In this document: piece by piece, positions 52,168-63,009 of the stretch
Layout of the letters: the number at the start of each line of letters is the position of its first letter
Position numbering within the stretch: position 1 is the stretch's first letter
Assembly (NCBI RefSeq): GCF_014841135.1
Contig: NZ_JACYTN010000020.1
Location: 28,870 to 92,869, forward strand
Direction of reading: 5' to 3'
DNA: 64,000 nucleotides
DNA from: Paenibacillus arenosi
GTDB lineage: Bacteria > Bacillota > Bacilli > Paenibacillales > Paenibacillaceae
Program-made: the position numbers and the translations under genes
The notes under the pieces: model-generated
Seen by the model: the letters and a program-made list of their open reading frames with translations, nothing else
The model's database searches: none
Told to the model about the DNA's origin: nothing

Positions 52168-52230
52168 AAGACTGTTACATAACGAGTTGCAAGGTTGACC
52201 GCGACTAGTTCTGGGCAGTCTTTTCTTTTT
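52168..52230 (+). terminator. Terminator of the ThuA locus
   Basis: AAGACTG (52168-52174) pairs with CAGTCTT (52216-52222), with an inner stem AGTTGC/GCGACT, followed by TTCTTTTT. The rest of 52075-52423 has no gene. Confidence 0.7.
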
Positions 52231-52423
52231 AAGATAGGGAATGAAGATAGGATAAGGGATTTCTGCTGTTAGAGAATTGAGGAAAGCACGGTTAACAAAT
52301 GCTTCCCTAACAGGTACAATAGTGGAATAGCATGAAGCGTATACAGTGAAACTATGCGTGTTGCACGTATGATTCATATGCCGCTTACATGTCTATGGTT
52401 GTATTTTATTGAGGTGAATGAAT

Positions 52424-53158
52424 ATGAAGGCATGGTATGAACAAAGCTTTGGTGAGGATTATTTGCTTGTATATAAGCATCGCGATATGCAGGGTGCTGT
52501 AGAGGAAGTTCAACGAATGGTTAGTTGGTTGGAACTCCCTGAAGGCGCGCATATATTGGATTTATGCTGCGGGATGGGGCGTCACTCGCTTGCACTTGCA
52601 GAGGCAGGTTATCAGGTGACAGGAATGGATCTGTCAGAGGTACTGCTTCGTGAGGCACGTCTTCATGACCAAGCAGAGCAAGTCGAGTTCGTTCACGGTG
52701 ATATGCGAAAGCTACCTTTTGAAAATACGTTTGATGCGGTCGTCAATGTATTTACATCGTTTGGCTACTTCGAGAAAGACGAAGAGAATAGCCAAGTTAT
52801 TACAGAAGTAAGCCGTGTGCTTAAGCCTGGTGCACCGTTCCTTATTGACTTTTTGAACCCTACCTATATAGAAATTCATTTAGTTGCAGAGTCGGAGCGG
52901 GAAGACGAAGGCAATCGAATCACGGAAACGCGTAAGATCGAGGATGGATGTGTGAAGAAACACATCATTCTTACACACTTGGAGACGGGTGAGGCTCGTC
53001 ACTACGATGAGCGGGTTAAACTGTACGGTCGAGAGTCGTTTGAGCAAATGTTCTCCTCAGCAGGATTACAGCTGGATGCCGTATTTGGCGGCTATGACGG
53101 GGCACCATACGATTCAGAGACATCGAAAAGATTGATTATGATTGGACATAAACGCTAA
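52424..53158 (+). CDS. Class I SAM-dependent methyltransferase
   Basis: 244 residues. HILDLCCGMGRHSLALAEAG is the SAM-binding motif I, VTGMDLSEVLLREA motif post-I, FVHGDMRKLPFENTFDAVVN motif II, and VLKPGAPFLIDFLN motif III. A beta-rich C-terminal part follows. It acts on a small molecule or unknown substrate in the cytoplasm. GAGGTG (52411-52416) lies 7 nt before ATG 52424, better than ATG 52418. The MBL gene follows after 106 nt. Confidence 0.88.
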   Translation: MKAWYEQSFGEDYLLVYKHRDMQGAVEEVQRMVSWLELPEGAHILDLCCGMGRHSLALAEAGYQVTGMDLSEVLLREARLHDQAEQVEFVHGDMRKLPFENTFDAVVNVFTSFGYFEKDEENSQVITEVSRVLKPGAPFLIDFLNPTYIEIHLVAESEREDEGNRITETRKIEDGCVKKHIILTHLETGEARHYDERVKLYGRESFEQMFSSAGLQLDAVFGGYDGAPYDSETSKRLIMIGHKR

Positions 53159-53264
53159 CCAACTTTTGAACTCCCATGTTCAATCATTTATATAAGCATA
53201 CACGGCATACATCTTGAAAGTGAAATCCCTAGACTTTAACGGAAATAGAGAGGAAGTTGACAGG

Positions 53265-54356
53265 ATGGCAGAAGCGAAGCGTTGGCAAGGTCAGGCATGG
53301 GCTGAAGGTGAACATTGGAGTATTACCGTTTGGCAGGATGAGCATAAGCAGTTGGAGCCCATTTATCAGATTCGTATCCCACTGCCTTTCTCGCTTCGTT
53401 GGGTGAATGCCTATGCGATGCGTGAGTCGGATCATAACGAATGGACGATTGTAGATCCTGGATTGCGGACACCACAAGCAGAAGCTGCATGGCAGGAAGT
53501 GTTGGACAAGTTGTCTATACATGCTGGCTCTCTACGTCAAATTGTATTAACTCACTATCATCCCGATCATCTAGGTATGGCGGGTTTGTTGCAGCAGAAG
53601 TATGACGTGCCGGTCGTATTGTCCCGCATCGGTTGGCAGCATGCAGTTATGCTATGGGGTGATGGCAATCAAATGGCTCAGCAGATACAGCAATTAATGC
53701 GCATGCAGGGTGCACCTGAAGAGGTCATGGGGATGCTTGGGGAGCATATGGATAGCTTTGAGACATGTGTTAGCCCACTTCCAGAAGTGACCTATATAAA
53801 TGATGGGGATGAGCTGGTGTTTGGTGGGCGAACATGGGCAGCTATAGAAACGCATGGTCATGCGCCTGGCCACATAAGCTTTTACAATAAAGAACATGGT
53901 TTGCTCCTTGCAGGCGATCATGTGCTGCCACAGATTACACCTAATGTGAGCTATTTGCCTGGCAGTGATCCGCAGCCGTTGCAGCTATATCTGGAAGGGT
54001 TGAAAAAGCTTTCTGCATTAGAGGTGGAACTTGTACTGCCAGGTCACCGCAATCCATTTTATCAATATCATGCGCGTATTGATTATTTACTTCAGCATCA
54101 TGAAGAGCGCTTGGCTGAATGGCATGCTATTCTCGTGCGTGAACCGATGACGGCTTATCAGTTATGTACGCGCATCTTTGGGAATATTGGACGGCTTACG
54201 GTGCACCAATTCCGATTTGCAATGGGAGAGACGTTGTCGCATTTAATAGAGCTTGAACGCCGTGGGCAAGTTCATTGTGAGCATTCTCAGGGGCAAGTGG
54301 GAGATGCCTATATGTGGAGTGACTCTAAGAAGCGAGCTGCGTGTACAATCAGCTAA
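53265..54356 (+). CDS. MBL-fold metallohydrolase
   Basis: 363 residues. The metal site is LTHYHPDHLGMAGLLQ (HxHxDH), ETHGHAPGHISFY and LLAGDHVLPQ, with a later VLPGHRNPF. The C-terminal ~100 residues include a helical region with a winged-helix look (AYQLCTRIFGNI...LSHLIELERRGQV), as in the LACTB2/YqgX-like group. Hydrolyses an unknown thioester, lactone or nucleic-acid substrate. AGAGGAAG lies about 8-15 nt before ATG 53265; a TTG at 53214 is less likely. Confidence 0.85.
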   Translation: MAEAKRWQGQAWAEGEHWSITVWQDEHKQLEPIYQIRIPLPFSLRWVNAYAMRESDHNEWTIVDPGLRTPQAEAAWQEVLDKLSIHAGSLRQIVLTHYHPDHLGMAGLLQQKYDVPVVLSRIGWQHAVMLWGDGNQMAQQIQQLMRMQGAPEEVMGMLGEHMDSFETCVSPLPEVTYINDGDELVFGGRTWAAIETHGHAPGHISFYNKEHGLLLAGDHVLPQITPNVSYLPGSDPQPLQLYLEGLKKLSALEVELVLPGHRNPFYQYHARIDYLLQHHEERLAEWHAILVREPMTAYQLCTRIFGNIGRLTVHQFRFAMGETLSHLIELERRGQVHCEHSQGQVGDAYMWSDSKKRAACTIS

Positions 54357-54380
54357 TAGAGGAATCTTTTGAACGAACAA

Positions 54381-54428
54381 CAAGGTTGTCCGAATTTGGC
54401 GCTTTTTCAAGTGCCACGGACAACCTTA
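54381..54428. terminator. Bidirectional terminator
   Basis: AAGGTTGTCCG (54382-54392) and CGGACAACCTT (54417-54427) with an inner TGGCGC/GTGCCA stem, A/T-rich on both sides. Lies between the MBL gene and the convergent pgpA-like gene. Confidence 0.8.
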
Positions 54429-54482
54429 TTTATTTTGTACCTATTTAAAATTTTTGCACGTATTTAATTTAAAAAGCTAACA

Positions 54483-55079
54483 CTAGCCCTCTAATTCCGC
54501 CTTTGCTGCAGCGGCTTGCAGCTCGGCAAGTTGACGCATATGCTCCATATCTTCCTCACGCTCTGCTTGCTTGCGGTGAGCAATTCGACTGCTCGCAGCA
54601 GCAGCGATTGCCCCGACAATATCATCTAAGAAGGTATGAATATGTCCATCATTTTTGTCGTTTAGGCGCTCAAGGACACCAGCTTTCATTTTATCTACAT
54701 AACCGAAGTTCGTGAATCCAATACTTCCATACACATTAACGATAGAAAAAGCTAAAATTTCATCCACGCCGTACAGGCCCTCATCATTTTCCACCATCTC
54801 TTGCAGAACAGGGATGAGCTTGCCTTCCTCAGCCATCATATCTAGTTGGATACCTGTCAAAATGGCATTTTGTACCTCACGTTTGCGAAGCACTTGATCC
54901 ACACTGTATTTGCAATAATCCAATGTAAGTTCAGGGTAATACTTTTGCTGTAAGAACAAGACGAGCTCAGCAATATGTTCAAGCTCGATGCCTCGCTTCT
55001 TAAGTAAGTCTCTTGTCACCGATTCTACCAATTCGCTATTCAAACTGTATGGCTTTTTTGCATGGTTTTCTGTGCTCAT
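54483..55079 (-). CDS. Phosphatidylglycerophosphatase A-like protein (YutG family)
   Basis: 198 residues. LLKKRGIELEHIAELVLFLQ at the N-terminus, then GVDEILAFSIVNVYGSIGFTNFGYVDK and FLDDIVGAIAAAASSRIAH match the soluble PgpA/YutG family of Bacillota, which lacks the membrane anchor of E. coli PgpA. It may dephosphorylate phosphatidylglycerophosphate or a related substrate. The C-terminal ~35 residues are a charged helix (REEDMEHMRQLAELQAAAAK). GAGGTG lies 6 nt before ATG 55079. Confidence 0.8.
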   Translation of the reverse strand: MSTENHAKKPYSLNSELVESVTRDLLKKRGIELEHIAELVLFLQQKYYPELTLDYCKYSVDQVLRKREVQNAILTGIQLDMMAEEGKLIPVLQEMVENDEGLYGVDEILAFSIVNVYGSIGFTNFGYVDKMKAGVLERLNDKNDGHIHTFLDDIVGAIAAAASSRIAHRKQAEREEDMEHMRQLAELQAAAAKAELEG

Positions 55080-55274
55080 GTAAGTCACCTCATTATATGT
55101 TCTTTCATGTATTACCGATTTATCCTACAAGTTAAGCATGCATCTTTCCAACAAAAATTGCAAATCTGGTCATGTTCCTGCCTGCTTGTTCGTATACATA
55201 GGACAAACAGGTGCGTTGACAGGCTAGGCTGTTTGTCGTTCGCATCACTACCGTTCAAGGAGGAATATATAACA

Positions 55275-56366
55275 ATGAATCATGTATCTACCTCTGTATC
55301 TTCACGCTCCCGTCTGTCACGTCTTGGAATATTGGCTGGTATACTAACGGTGACCGTTGGATTGACCGCATGCGGTGGCGAAAGTGCTATTGACGCTCCT
55401 CCATTGGATGTGGAAATGCAAATGCTTCAGCAAATCGAAAATAATGCGAGCGGTGTACAAGGGACAAGCTTGCACATCGGAGATGAACAAGCGAAGCCAA
55501 ATATGACCGTGTATGCACGTGATCGATATGGATATTTAGCTCCTATTGGATATCAATGGAACGCGAAGAGCAGTGATGAGCTTGGCAAGGCGGCGCTGGA
55601 GCTTCTAATTGAAGGGGGAGCTCATGCGGCGAAGCTGCCATCCGATTTTAAGGCGATGATACCGAAAGGAACAAAAGTCACACAATTGTCGATTAAGCCT
55701 GAGCAGCAGCTTGCCATTGTAGAGTTCTCTGATGAATTCCATCAATACAAAACGGAAGACGAGCGCAAAGTACTCGAATCCATCGTTTGGACGCTAACTT
55801 CACTGCCTGATGTGAAGCATGTTCAACTATGGATGAATGGGGAACGCTTAACGGCAATGCCAGTAGGGGATACGCCAATTGATGGCCGGTTATCACGGAG
55901 CTTCGGCATTAATCTAGAAAGGGCGGACGGAGTAAGTGATATGTACTCCACGCCAGTTACGTTATATTTCACTGCTCTTACTGAGAAGGGCAAAGCATAT
56001 TATGTGCCGATTACAAGGTTGGTTACACCATCTAATGACCCACTGACCTCCACTCTTGAGCAGATGGTGGCAGGTCCGCTGAATGCGAATCAGTTGTCAC
56101 GAGTCTTGACGGAAAATACGAAGATTGGAAAGATCGAGCATAAGGACGATCTTGTGACAGTTAACTTGGAAGATACGATGTTTGAGCAGGGGGACAAAGT
56201 TCCGTCTGAGTTGATTAAAGCGGTTGTATTATCGTTGACGGAGCGACCGGGCATTGGGAAAGTTCAAGTGCTTGTAAACGGAGTTAAGGATATTAAAGGC
56301 ACAGATAACAAAAACTACTCCGAGCCCGTATCGCGTGTAGAAGTAGCTCCTGTATGGAAAGGGTAA
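55275..56366 (+). CDS. gerM: GerM, spore germination/cortex lipoprotein
   Basis: 363 residues (GerM of B. subtilis is about 366). Lipoprotein signal ending TVGLTACGG (lipid-modified Cys near residue 35), then two GerMN domains (about 70-205 and 215-345; both have LELLIEGG/LEQMVAGP and a VLSLT/VWTLTS helix). It sits outside the mother-cell or forespore membrane and is needed for normal sporulation/germination. AAGGAGG precedes ATG 55275 by about 10 nt; the frame upstream is not coding. Followed by rph and rdgB as in B. subtilis. Confidence 0.93.
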   Translation: MNHVSTSVSSRSRLSRLGILAGILTVTVGLTACGGESAIDAPPLDVEMQMLQQIENNASGVQGTSLHIGDEQAKPNMTVYARDRYGYLAPIGYQWNAKSSDELGKAALELLIEGGAHAAKLPSDFKAMIPKGTKVTQLSIKPEQQLAIVEFSDEFHQYKTEDERKVLESIVWTLTSLPDVKHVQLWMNGERLTAMPVGDTPIDGRLSRSFGINLERADGVSDMYSTPVTLYFTALTEKGKAYYVPITRLVTPSNDPLTSTLEQMVAGPLNANQLSRVLTENTKIGKIEHKDDLVTVNLEDTMFEQGDKVPSELIKAVVLSLTERPGIGKVQVLVNGVKDIKGTDNKNYSEPVSRVEVAPVWKG

Positions 56367-56499
56367 TATGCGACTGTACTGTAGCGGGCTGAGACATATA
56401 TTTTGCATAGCCAAAGATGCTTTTCATCCGTGACTTTGTTAAAATAGGAATGTTCTAACTAAATGGTGGTCATGTTGAAGTAATGTAGGAGGCACAACA

Positions 56500-57261
56500 A
56501 TGAGAAGCAACGGACGAAAGGCGGATGAGCTCCGCCCGATTACAATTCGTACGAATACGAATAAATATGCAGAAGGATCGGTGTTCATTGAAGTAGGCGA
56601 CACAAAAGTATTGTGTACAGCAACGGTTGATGAGCGAGTTCCTCCCTTTCTTAAAGGTCAAGGAAAAGGCTGGGTTACAGCTGAATATGCAATGCTGCCA
56701 CGTGCTACGCAAACGAGAAATCAGCGTGAAGCCAACCGTGGTAAATTAACGGGGCGTACGATGGAAATTCAACGCTTAATCGGTCGCGCATTGCGTTCGG
56801 TAGTAGATTTGCATGCGTTGGGTGAGCGTACTGTTACGTTGGATTGTGATGTCATTCAAGCGGATGGCGGAACACGTACGACTTCGATAACAGGTGCTTT
56901 TGTAGCGATGGCTATCGCGCTTAATAAAGTAGCTGAGCAGCATTCGTTGAAGAAGTTCCCTATTACCGATTTCCTGGCATCGGTTAGTGTTGGTGTTGTC
57001 GAGGAAAAGGCTGTATTGGATTTGAACTATGATGAGGATTCTACAGCGAAAGTCGATATGAACGTTGTGATGACGGGAAGCGGCAAATTCGTAGAAGTGC
57101 AAGGAACAGGTGAAGAGAGCCCGTTCTCACGTGCAGAGCTAAATGATCTCCTTGCGCTGGGTGAGAAAGGGGTGCTCGATATGATCGGGCATCAGAAAGA
57201 AGCACTTGGAGCGATTGTAGACAAGATTACGGCTGCAGCAGCATCCAACAAGGAGGCATAA
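56500..57261 (+). CDS. rph: RNase PH
   Basis: 253 residues, full length. Starts [14 protein letters not shown], with [63 protein letters not shown], and [20 protein letters not shown] with the phosphate/metal site. It trims tRNA 3' ends using phosphate. GTAGGAGG lies about 9 nt before the ATG. Next gene is 5 nt downstream, so the two are co-transcribed. Confidence 0.97.
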   Translation: MRSNGRKADELRPITIRTNTNKYAEGSVFIEVGDTKVLCTATVDERVPPFLKGQGKGWVTAEYAMLPRATQTRNQREANRGKLTGRTMEIQRLIGRALRSVVDLHALGERTVTLDCDVIQADGGTRTTSITGAFVAMAIALNKVAEQHSLKKFPITDFLASVSVGVVEEKAVLDLNYDEDSTAKVDMNVVMTGSGKFVEVQGTGEESPFSRAELNDLLALGEKGVLDMIGHQKEALGAIVDKITAAAASNKEA

Positions 57262-57266
57262 AACGA

Positions 57267-57923
57267 ATGCCTGTCGTGGGAGATACAATCCTTGTTGCAA
57301 CTCGAAATGCTGGTAAAGTGCGTGAGTTTACGCTTGCGTTTAGCGCGCTTGGTCTCCAAGTGAAGAGTTTGGCAGACTACCCTCTCATTCCTGATGTAGA
57401 AGAAGACGGCGAAACTTTTCTTGAAAATGCGTTCAAGAAGGCAATGACCGTTGCGGAGGCGCTTCGCATTCCTGTGCTGGCAGACGATTCAGGGCTTGCT
57501 GTTGAGCGTTTAAATGGTGAGCCAGGTGTATATTCGGCCCGCTACGCAGGAGAACACGGCAATGATGAGGCAAACAATGCCCGTTTAATCAACAATCTAC
57601 AAGCATTAAAGGCTGACAGCGAGCAGTATGTGCTGGCAGATGGAGAAGAGGCAGTAGGACTCAGTGCTGCACAATTTGTGTGCGCGTTAGTGCTGTATGA
57701 TCCGAACACGAAACAGTCCTATGAAGCAGTTGGAACCTGTGATGGTGTCATCGTTGAACAGCCGCGAGGGAACTATGGGTTTGGCTATGATCCGCACTTC
57801 TACGTTCCGTCCTATGAGCGAACGATGGCAGAGCTTGCTCCAGAGGAAAAACAACGCATTAGCCATCGAGGCGAGGCGTTGCGCCTATTGATGCAGCGCT
57901 TGTCATTGGGAGTAGGACATTAA
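57267..57923 (+). CDS. rdgB: XTP/dITP pyrophosphatase
   Basis: 218 residues, HAM1/RdgB family: ILVATRNAGKVREF, PDVEEDGETFLENAFKKA, VLADDSGLAVERLNGEPGVYSARYAG, NYGFGYDPHFYVPSYERTMAEL. It removes non-canonical purine nucleoside triphosphates from the pool. It contains a ~15-residue insertion (EQYVLADGEEAVGLSA) compared with the shortest family members. AAGGAGG of rph's end serves as its ribosome site. Equivalent of ysnA next to rph in B. subtilis. Confidence 0.95.
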   Translation: MPVVGDTILVATRNAGKVREFTLAFSALGLQVKSLADYPLIPDVEEDGETFLENAFKKAMTVAEALRIPVLADDSGLAVERLNGEPGVYSARYAGEHGNDEANNARLINNLQALKADSEQYVLADGEEAVGLSAAQFVCALVLYDPNTKQSYEAVGTCDGVIVEQPRGNYGFGYDPHFYVPSYERTMAELAPEEKQRISHRGEALRLLMQRLSLGVGH

Positions 57924-58019
57924 TCTTTTCTTTAATGCCGATAATTCCGAGTGAAAAAGTATAAAATATTCCTTAATCCTATAGACATCTGATCCGTCTT
58001 CCGATAAGGTAGTATACAT

Positions 58020-58060
58020 AAAGGCACCTTTGCAGCGTATATGTGTAAAGGTGCCTTTCT
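58020..58060 (+). terminator. Terminator after rdgB
   Basis: AAAGGCACCTTT (58020-58031) pairs with AAAGGTGCCTTT (58047-58058), then CTTC. Good stem, weak T-run. I saw no S-box or T-box between it and metY. Confidence 0.75.
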
Positions 58061-58074
58061 TCACATCAATATGA

Positions 58075-59409
<1,335 letters not shown>

Positions 59410-59421
59410 TCCGTAGTTATA

Positions 59422-59474
59422 AAGAAAGCCGCTTTCCCCGCAGGAGTTACCTGCTAAAGGAAAGCGGCTTTCTT
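59422..59474. terminator. Bidirectional terminator between metY and asnO
   Basis: AAGAAAGCCGCTTTCC (59422-59437) and GGAAAGCGGCTTTCTT (59459-59474), 16-bp perfect arms with A/T-rich flanks, with a CAGGAGTTACCTG inner hairpin. Confidence 0.9.
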
Positions 59475-59496
59475 GTGTTATATAAATTATGACGGT

Positions 59497-61350
59497 TTAG
59501 AAGCGCACCTGAACTTGATACGTCCGCATCCAATAATCAATTTGCAGCAGATAAGCGAACAACTGAGGTCCAGACATCAGCTGACCGAACCAAGGTAGAT
59601 TGGAGCTAGCTTCTTCCGAAGCAGCGATAGTACGAATACGATCAGCTTGAATAAAGGTATGAAGTGGAGAGTTCGGATCGTCCAATCGTTCCAATACTTG
59701 CGTGCGTACAGCATTGAGATAACTTGGATTGTGGGTTTTTGGATACGGGCTTTTTTTGCGATATAACACATCGTGCGGGAGCAGTCCTTCTAGTGCTTTA
59801 CGAAGCAGTCCCTTTTCTCGGTGGCCATGTGTTTTAATGGACCATGGCACATTGAATGCATATTGCACTAAGCGATGATCCGTATAAGGCACGCGTACTT
59901 CAAGCCCAACGCCCATGCTCATTCGGTCTTTGCGATCAAGCAAGGTGGGCATAAACCTTGTGATATTCAAATAAGACATTTTTCTCATCCGCCTAGCGGC
60001 TTCATCTTCCCCTTGGAGGAGAGGGACTTCTGCAACGGCTTGCGCATAACGGTCTGACGCGTACTGTTCTCCTTTTATCGCATCAGCAATTTCGGGCTTC
60101 AATAAACTGGTTCTAAGGGGAAGGGATAAGGCCCACGGGAAGGTGGAGGCGGATAATGCTTCTTCTCTATGGAACCAAGGATACCCGCCGAACACTTCAT
60201 CAGCAGCTTCTCCGGATAAAGCGACAGTGGCGTTTTTTTTAATTTCACGACAAAATAAATACAACGATCCGTCTATGTCCGTCATTCCAGGTAAATCTCG
60301 GACATGAACGGCTGTTGTCAAAGACTCAACTAATTCAGGAGTATCAAATTTAATAAAATGATGTTTCGTTTGCAGCTCTTCCACCATTCGCTGTATCCAA
60401 GGCTCATCCGCATTTGGTTGGAAGCTATGTGCTTTGAAATGTTTATCGTTGTCCACGTAATCAACGGAAAAGGTGTTTATCTGACCTAATCCATTCCGCT
60501 TGTAATGCATGGCAGTCAGCGCGGTTAAAGCGCTGGAATCAAGTCCACCTGACAGCAGCGTACAGACGGGAACATCAGAAACAAGTTGGCGTTCAACCGT
60601 ATCCAGTAATAGTTCTCTGACATGTTGGGCGGTTTCTTCTTCATTATGCTCGTGTTCGTAGCTTTCAAGCTGCCAATAGGTGGATAAATGGCTTCCATTG
60701 CGATCGTAGGTTAGTGTTTTGCCAGGTCGTACTTCTCGCAGTTGCTTGTATATGCCATGTCCGGGGGTTCGGGCAGGACCGACGATAAAAATTTCTGCGA
60801 CCCCTTCTGAACCAATTGTTGGTGATATGTTCGGATGTTTCAGTAAGGCTTTAGGTTCGGAACCAAAAGCAAACCAGCCTTCCCCTTCCGCATAGAAGAG
60901 CGGTTTAACTCCAAGTCGATCACGAGCCATGAACAGTCTCTGTTCGGATTGTTCCCACACAGCAAAAGCGAAAATGCCGTTTAATCGATCTACACAGGCT
61001 TGCTTCCATTCGATATATGCAATCAAAAGTACTTCTGTATCACATTGGGTGCGAAACTTGTAGCCCTTCTGAAGCAGATCCTCCTTTAAATCACCTGCAT
61101 TGTAAAGTTCACCGTTATACGCAATTGCATAAGTGCCGCTTTCGTGATGGATGACCATTGGTTGAGCGCCATTTGTTGGATCGATGACAGCTAGTCTGCG
61201 ATGGCCGAGTGCACATGAACCTGCAATCCAAGTTCCTTTGGCATCAGGTCCCCTTGCTGTCAACGTTTCTGTCATTTGCTCAACGATGGCTGTATTATGG
61301 CTCAATGTGAGGTCGCGGTTCCAATCGATCCATCCTGTAATTCCACACAT
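59497..61350 (-). CDS. asnO: Glutamine-dependent asparagine synthetase, AsnO-like
   Basis: 617 residues. MCGITGWIDW begins with the catalytic Cys2 of the glutaminase half; RGPDAKGTW, YNGELYNAGDL and FAFAVWEQSEQRLFMARDRLGVKPL follow. The synthetase half has CTLLSGGLDSSAL (PPi loop) and LSGEAADEVFGGYPWF, DRKDRMSMGVGLEVRVPY. Length and the MCGITGW start fit B. subtilis AsnO (YisO), the sporulation-associated paralogue. It makes Asn, or amidates another acid, from Gln and ATP. Ribosome site AGAGAGGA, a little upstream of the ATG. Convergent with metY. Confidence 0.88.
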   Translation of the reverse strand: MCGITGWIDWNRDLTLSHNTAIVEQMTETLTARGPDAKGTWIAGSCALGHRRLAVIDPTNGAQPMVIHHESGTYAIAYNGELYNAGDLKEDLLQKGYKFRTQCDTEVLLIAYIEWKQACVDRLNGIFAFAVWEQSEQRLFMARDRLGVKPLFYAEGEGWFAFGSEPKALLKHPNISPTIGSEGVAEIFIVGPARTPGHGIYKQLREVRPGKTLTYDRNGSHLSTYWQLESYEHEHNEEETAQHVRELLLDTVERQLVSDVPVCTLLSGGLDSSALTALTAMHYKRNGLGQINTFSVDYVDNDKHFKAHSFQPNADEPWIQRMVEELQTKHHFIKFDTPELVESLTTAVHVRDLPGMTDIDGSLYLFCREIKKNATVALSGEAADEVFGGYPWFHREEALSASTFPWALSLPLRTSLLKPEIADAIKGEQYASDRYAQAVAEVPLLQGEDEAARRMRKMSYLNITRFMPTLLDRKDRMSMGVGLEVRVPYTDHRLVQYAFNVPWSIKTHGHREKGLLRKALEGLLPHDVLYRKKSPYPKTHNPSYLNAVRTQVLERLDDPNSPLHTFIQADRIRTIAASEEASSNLPWFGQLMSGPQLFAYLLQIDYWMRTYQVQVRF

Positions 61351-61493
61351 AAATTGTTCATCCTCTCTGCTCCGATACTACCGAGAAGACCGATGACCGA
61401 GCTGTCTATAAATCAAGATAATATCATGGGTATGCAGGAAGCCGGATAAGATGTATGTCCACCAGGGGAAGCTAACAAAAAAGGAGGGGTGAT

Positions 61494-61793
61494 GTGAGTC
61501 GTCATACGTATTATGTTTCGGTTCATGCTCGAACCGTGCTCCCTAATTCCACGCAAGGCGATGAGTGGATTATTTATGCAACAGAGGATGAAGCAGCAGC
61601 GCTGCTGGGTCAATTCTCCAAGCTGGAGGAGGCTGAGACAGAAGCGTTATACCGCGGATTTAATCCGATTATCGATGTGCCTGAGGTGGAGCTGAATGCT
61701 CGCAGTCAACAGGTTGTGGATGATATTTACAACATCATAGCTAAGTTAGGAACGTCAACTACGAAGCAAGCTCTGTCCCAAATAAGGCATTGA
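61494..61793 (+). CDS. Small protein of unknown function
   Basis: 99 residues from a GTG start with AAGGAGGGG 5-8 nt upstream. Mixed alpha/beta look: YYVSVHARTVLPN, EWIIYATEDEAAALLGQFSK, then a helical C-terminus. No signal peptide or membrane span. Followed 15 nt later by another small gene on the same strand, so a small operon is likely. No recognised family. Confidence 0.65.
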   Translation: MSRHTYYVSVHARTVLPNSTQGDEWIIYATEDEAAALLGQFSKLEEAETEALYRGFNPIIDVPEVELNARSQQVVDDIYNIIAKLGTSTTKQALSQIRH

Positions 61794-61808
61794 GGAAGGG
61801 GGATAACG

Positions 61809-62153
61809 GTGATTGATATTCAACAAGCTCATTTTAAAAAAACGACAACAGTTGACGGGAAATTATGTGCAGAGGTCGAGATCATCCCTTTTGGCCGAAC
61901 AGGGAATCTACTTGCTTACGTAACTGCGATTCCAAATGGTGGCTACGAAATTGTTCGGGTGCTGCAGGCTCATGCATATGGAGGTGCTGCTGCTCAAGTG
62001 GCGCCTGACGTTCATCAAGCGCTGGAGTCAGTGGCAGAAGAAGAGTTCAGCGACGATACGTTTGGTTGCGATTGGAAAGCAAAAGCGCATTTTCTTGATA
62101 ATTTATTAGCTTGTCCTGAAGTACGTTCCCAATTGGATTCTCTTAACGAGTAG
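61809..62153 (+). CDS. Small protein of unknown function
   Basis: 114 residues, GTG start with GAAGGGGG about 7 nt upstream. VDGKLCAEVEIIPFGRTG and LLAYVTAIPNGGYEIVRVLQ suggest beta strands, followed by helices and an acidic part (EEEFSDDTFGCDW). Two Cys residues. No family recognised; probably co-transcribed with the gene before it and the 48-codon gene after it. Confidence 0.65.
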   Translation: MIDIQQAHFKKTTTVDGKLCAEVEIIPFGRTGNLLAYVTAIPNGGYEIVRVLQAHAYGGAAAQVAPDVHQALESVAEEEFSDDTFGCDWKAKAHFLDNLLACPEVRSQLDSLNE

Positions 62154-62193
62154 TCATGATTGTACCCATAACAGGTAACAGGAGGCGTAAACG

Positions 62194-62340
62194 ATGACAG
62201 AATCATTTAAGGACAATAAAGGAAATAAATATGCACATCAACAAAATCATGCACATGACGTCATTATGAAAAATGTAAAGCATCCTGCACAAAAAAATCC
62301 ATGGGATGGCAGCAAGCGGGATAGTAGTAAAAAGGGGTAG
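62194..62340 (+). CDS. 48-residue hydrophilic protein
   Basis: Starts MTESFKDNKGNKYAHQQN and ends WDGSKRDSSKKG: Lys/His/Asn/Gln-rich, no hydrophobic core. AGGAGGCG lies about 6-8 nt before the ATG and a strong terminator follows, so it is a real small gene. Composition recalls minor small acid-soluble spore proteins such as SspP, but no diagnostic motif is present; that link is a guess. Confidence 0.55.
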   Translation: MTESFKDNKGNKYAHQQNHAHDVIMKNVKHPAQKNPWDGSKRDSSKKG

Positions 62341-62367
62341 ACTAACAAGCAATCTGATTGATTTTGG

Positions 62368-62422
62368 GCAACAGGCGAAGCGCTCTGTATTCTGGTGGGG
62401 GAGCTGCGCCTGTTGCTTTTTT
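62368..62422 (+). terminator. Strong terminator of the small-gene operon
   Basis: GCAACAGGCGaaGCgCTC (from 62368) pairs with GAGctGCGCCTGTTGC (to 62416), followed by TTTTTT (62417-62422). Confidence 0.9.
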
Positions 62423-62437
62423 ACGCCTATTACAACA

Positions 62438-62743
62438 CTAATTCGCTTCCCGAAGAACTTTAACCCCCATAATAATGTTCCAGACGAATATAAAGAAAGT
62501 CAGAATTGCCGCTAAAAGAGTCAATCCAAAGCTAACTACAAATTCTCCACCGAACAAGGAAATGAATACGAATACAATAAAGACGAAAGGAAGTATTTGA
62601 GAAATTAGGGCATAACCTGCATGCTTACGAGTATAGCTATTATCGGCAATGAACAGTACGACAAGCGGTAGCAGTACCCCGGCGAAAAAGATGCTGAAGT
62701 AGCTTAAAGCGGCAAGTAAATGTTTCGAAGACAAAGGAATCAC
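62438..62743 (-). CDS. DUF4870 (Tic20-like) membrane protein
   Basis: 101 residues with three hydrophobic spans: LSYFSIFFAGVLLPLVVLFI, a middle LISQILPFVFIVFVFISLF and LTLLAAILTFFIFVWNIIMG. The layout LAALSYFSIFF...TRKHAGYALISQ is typical of DUF4870 proteins, whose function is not known. Ribosome site AGAGGTG about 6 nt before the ATG. Convergent with the small-gene operon and separated from it by the terminator at 62368. Confidence 0.8.
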   Translation of the reverse strand: MIPLSSKHLLAALSYFSIFFAGVLLPLVVLFIADNSYTRKHAGYALISQILPFVFIVFVFISLFGGEFVVSFGLTLLAAILTFFIFVWNIIMGVKVLREAN

Positions 62744-63009
62744 CTCTTTACTTTTTCTAAAGTAGCATATGCGAAATAGGAACGTTTATTTTCTAGAGTT
62801 TACCCATTTTGGAGAGGTTGTAACAAAAGTAGAAGTGTGGAAGTGACGATTGTATAAATAAGCGTACATATTAATTGGATAAAGCTAGGCGGCTTCATAA
62901 TTTGTTTTTTGCGCGGCTGGTTTCACTTATCTAAGCTGCCTTGACCAATCATAACGAATCTGATTCTGTCCAATTTTCTCATACCAGTTATTTTCATGTC
63001 TTCTTGCTT
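62744..63009. other. Gene-free stretch before the NAGPA remnant
   Basis: 266 bp without a gene or clear promoter; AT-rich. No Shine-Dalgarno precedes ATG 63010, consistent with decay of the following gene. Confidence 0.4.
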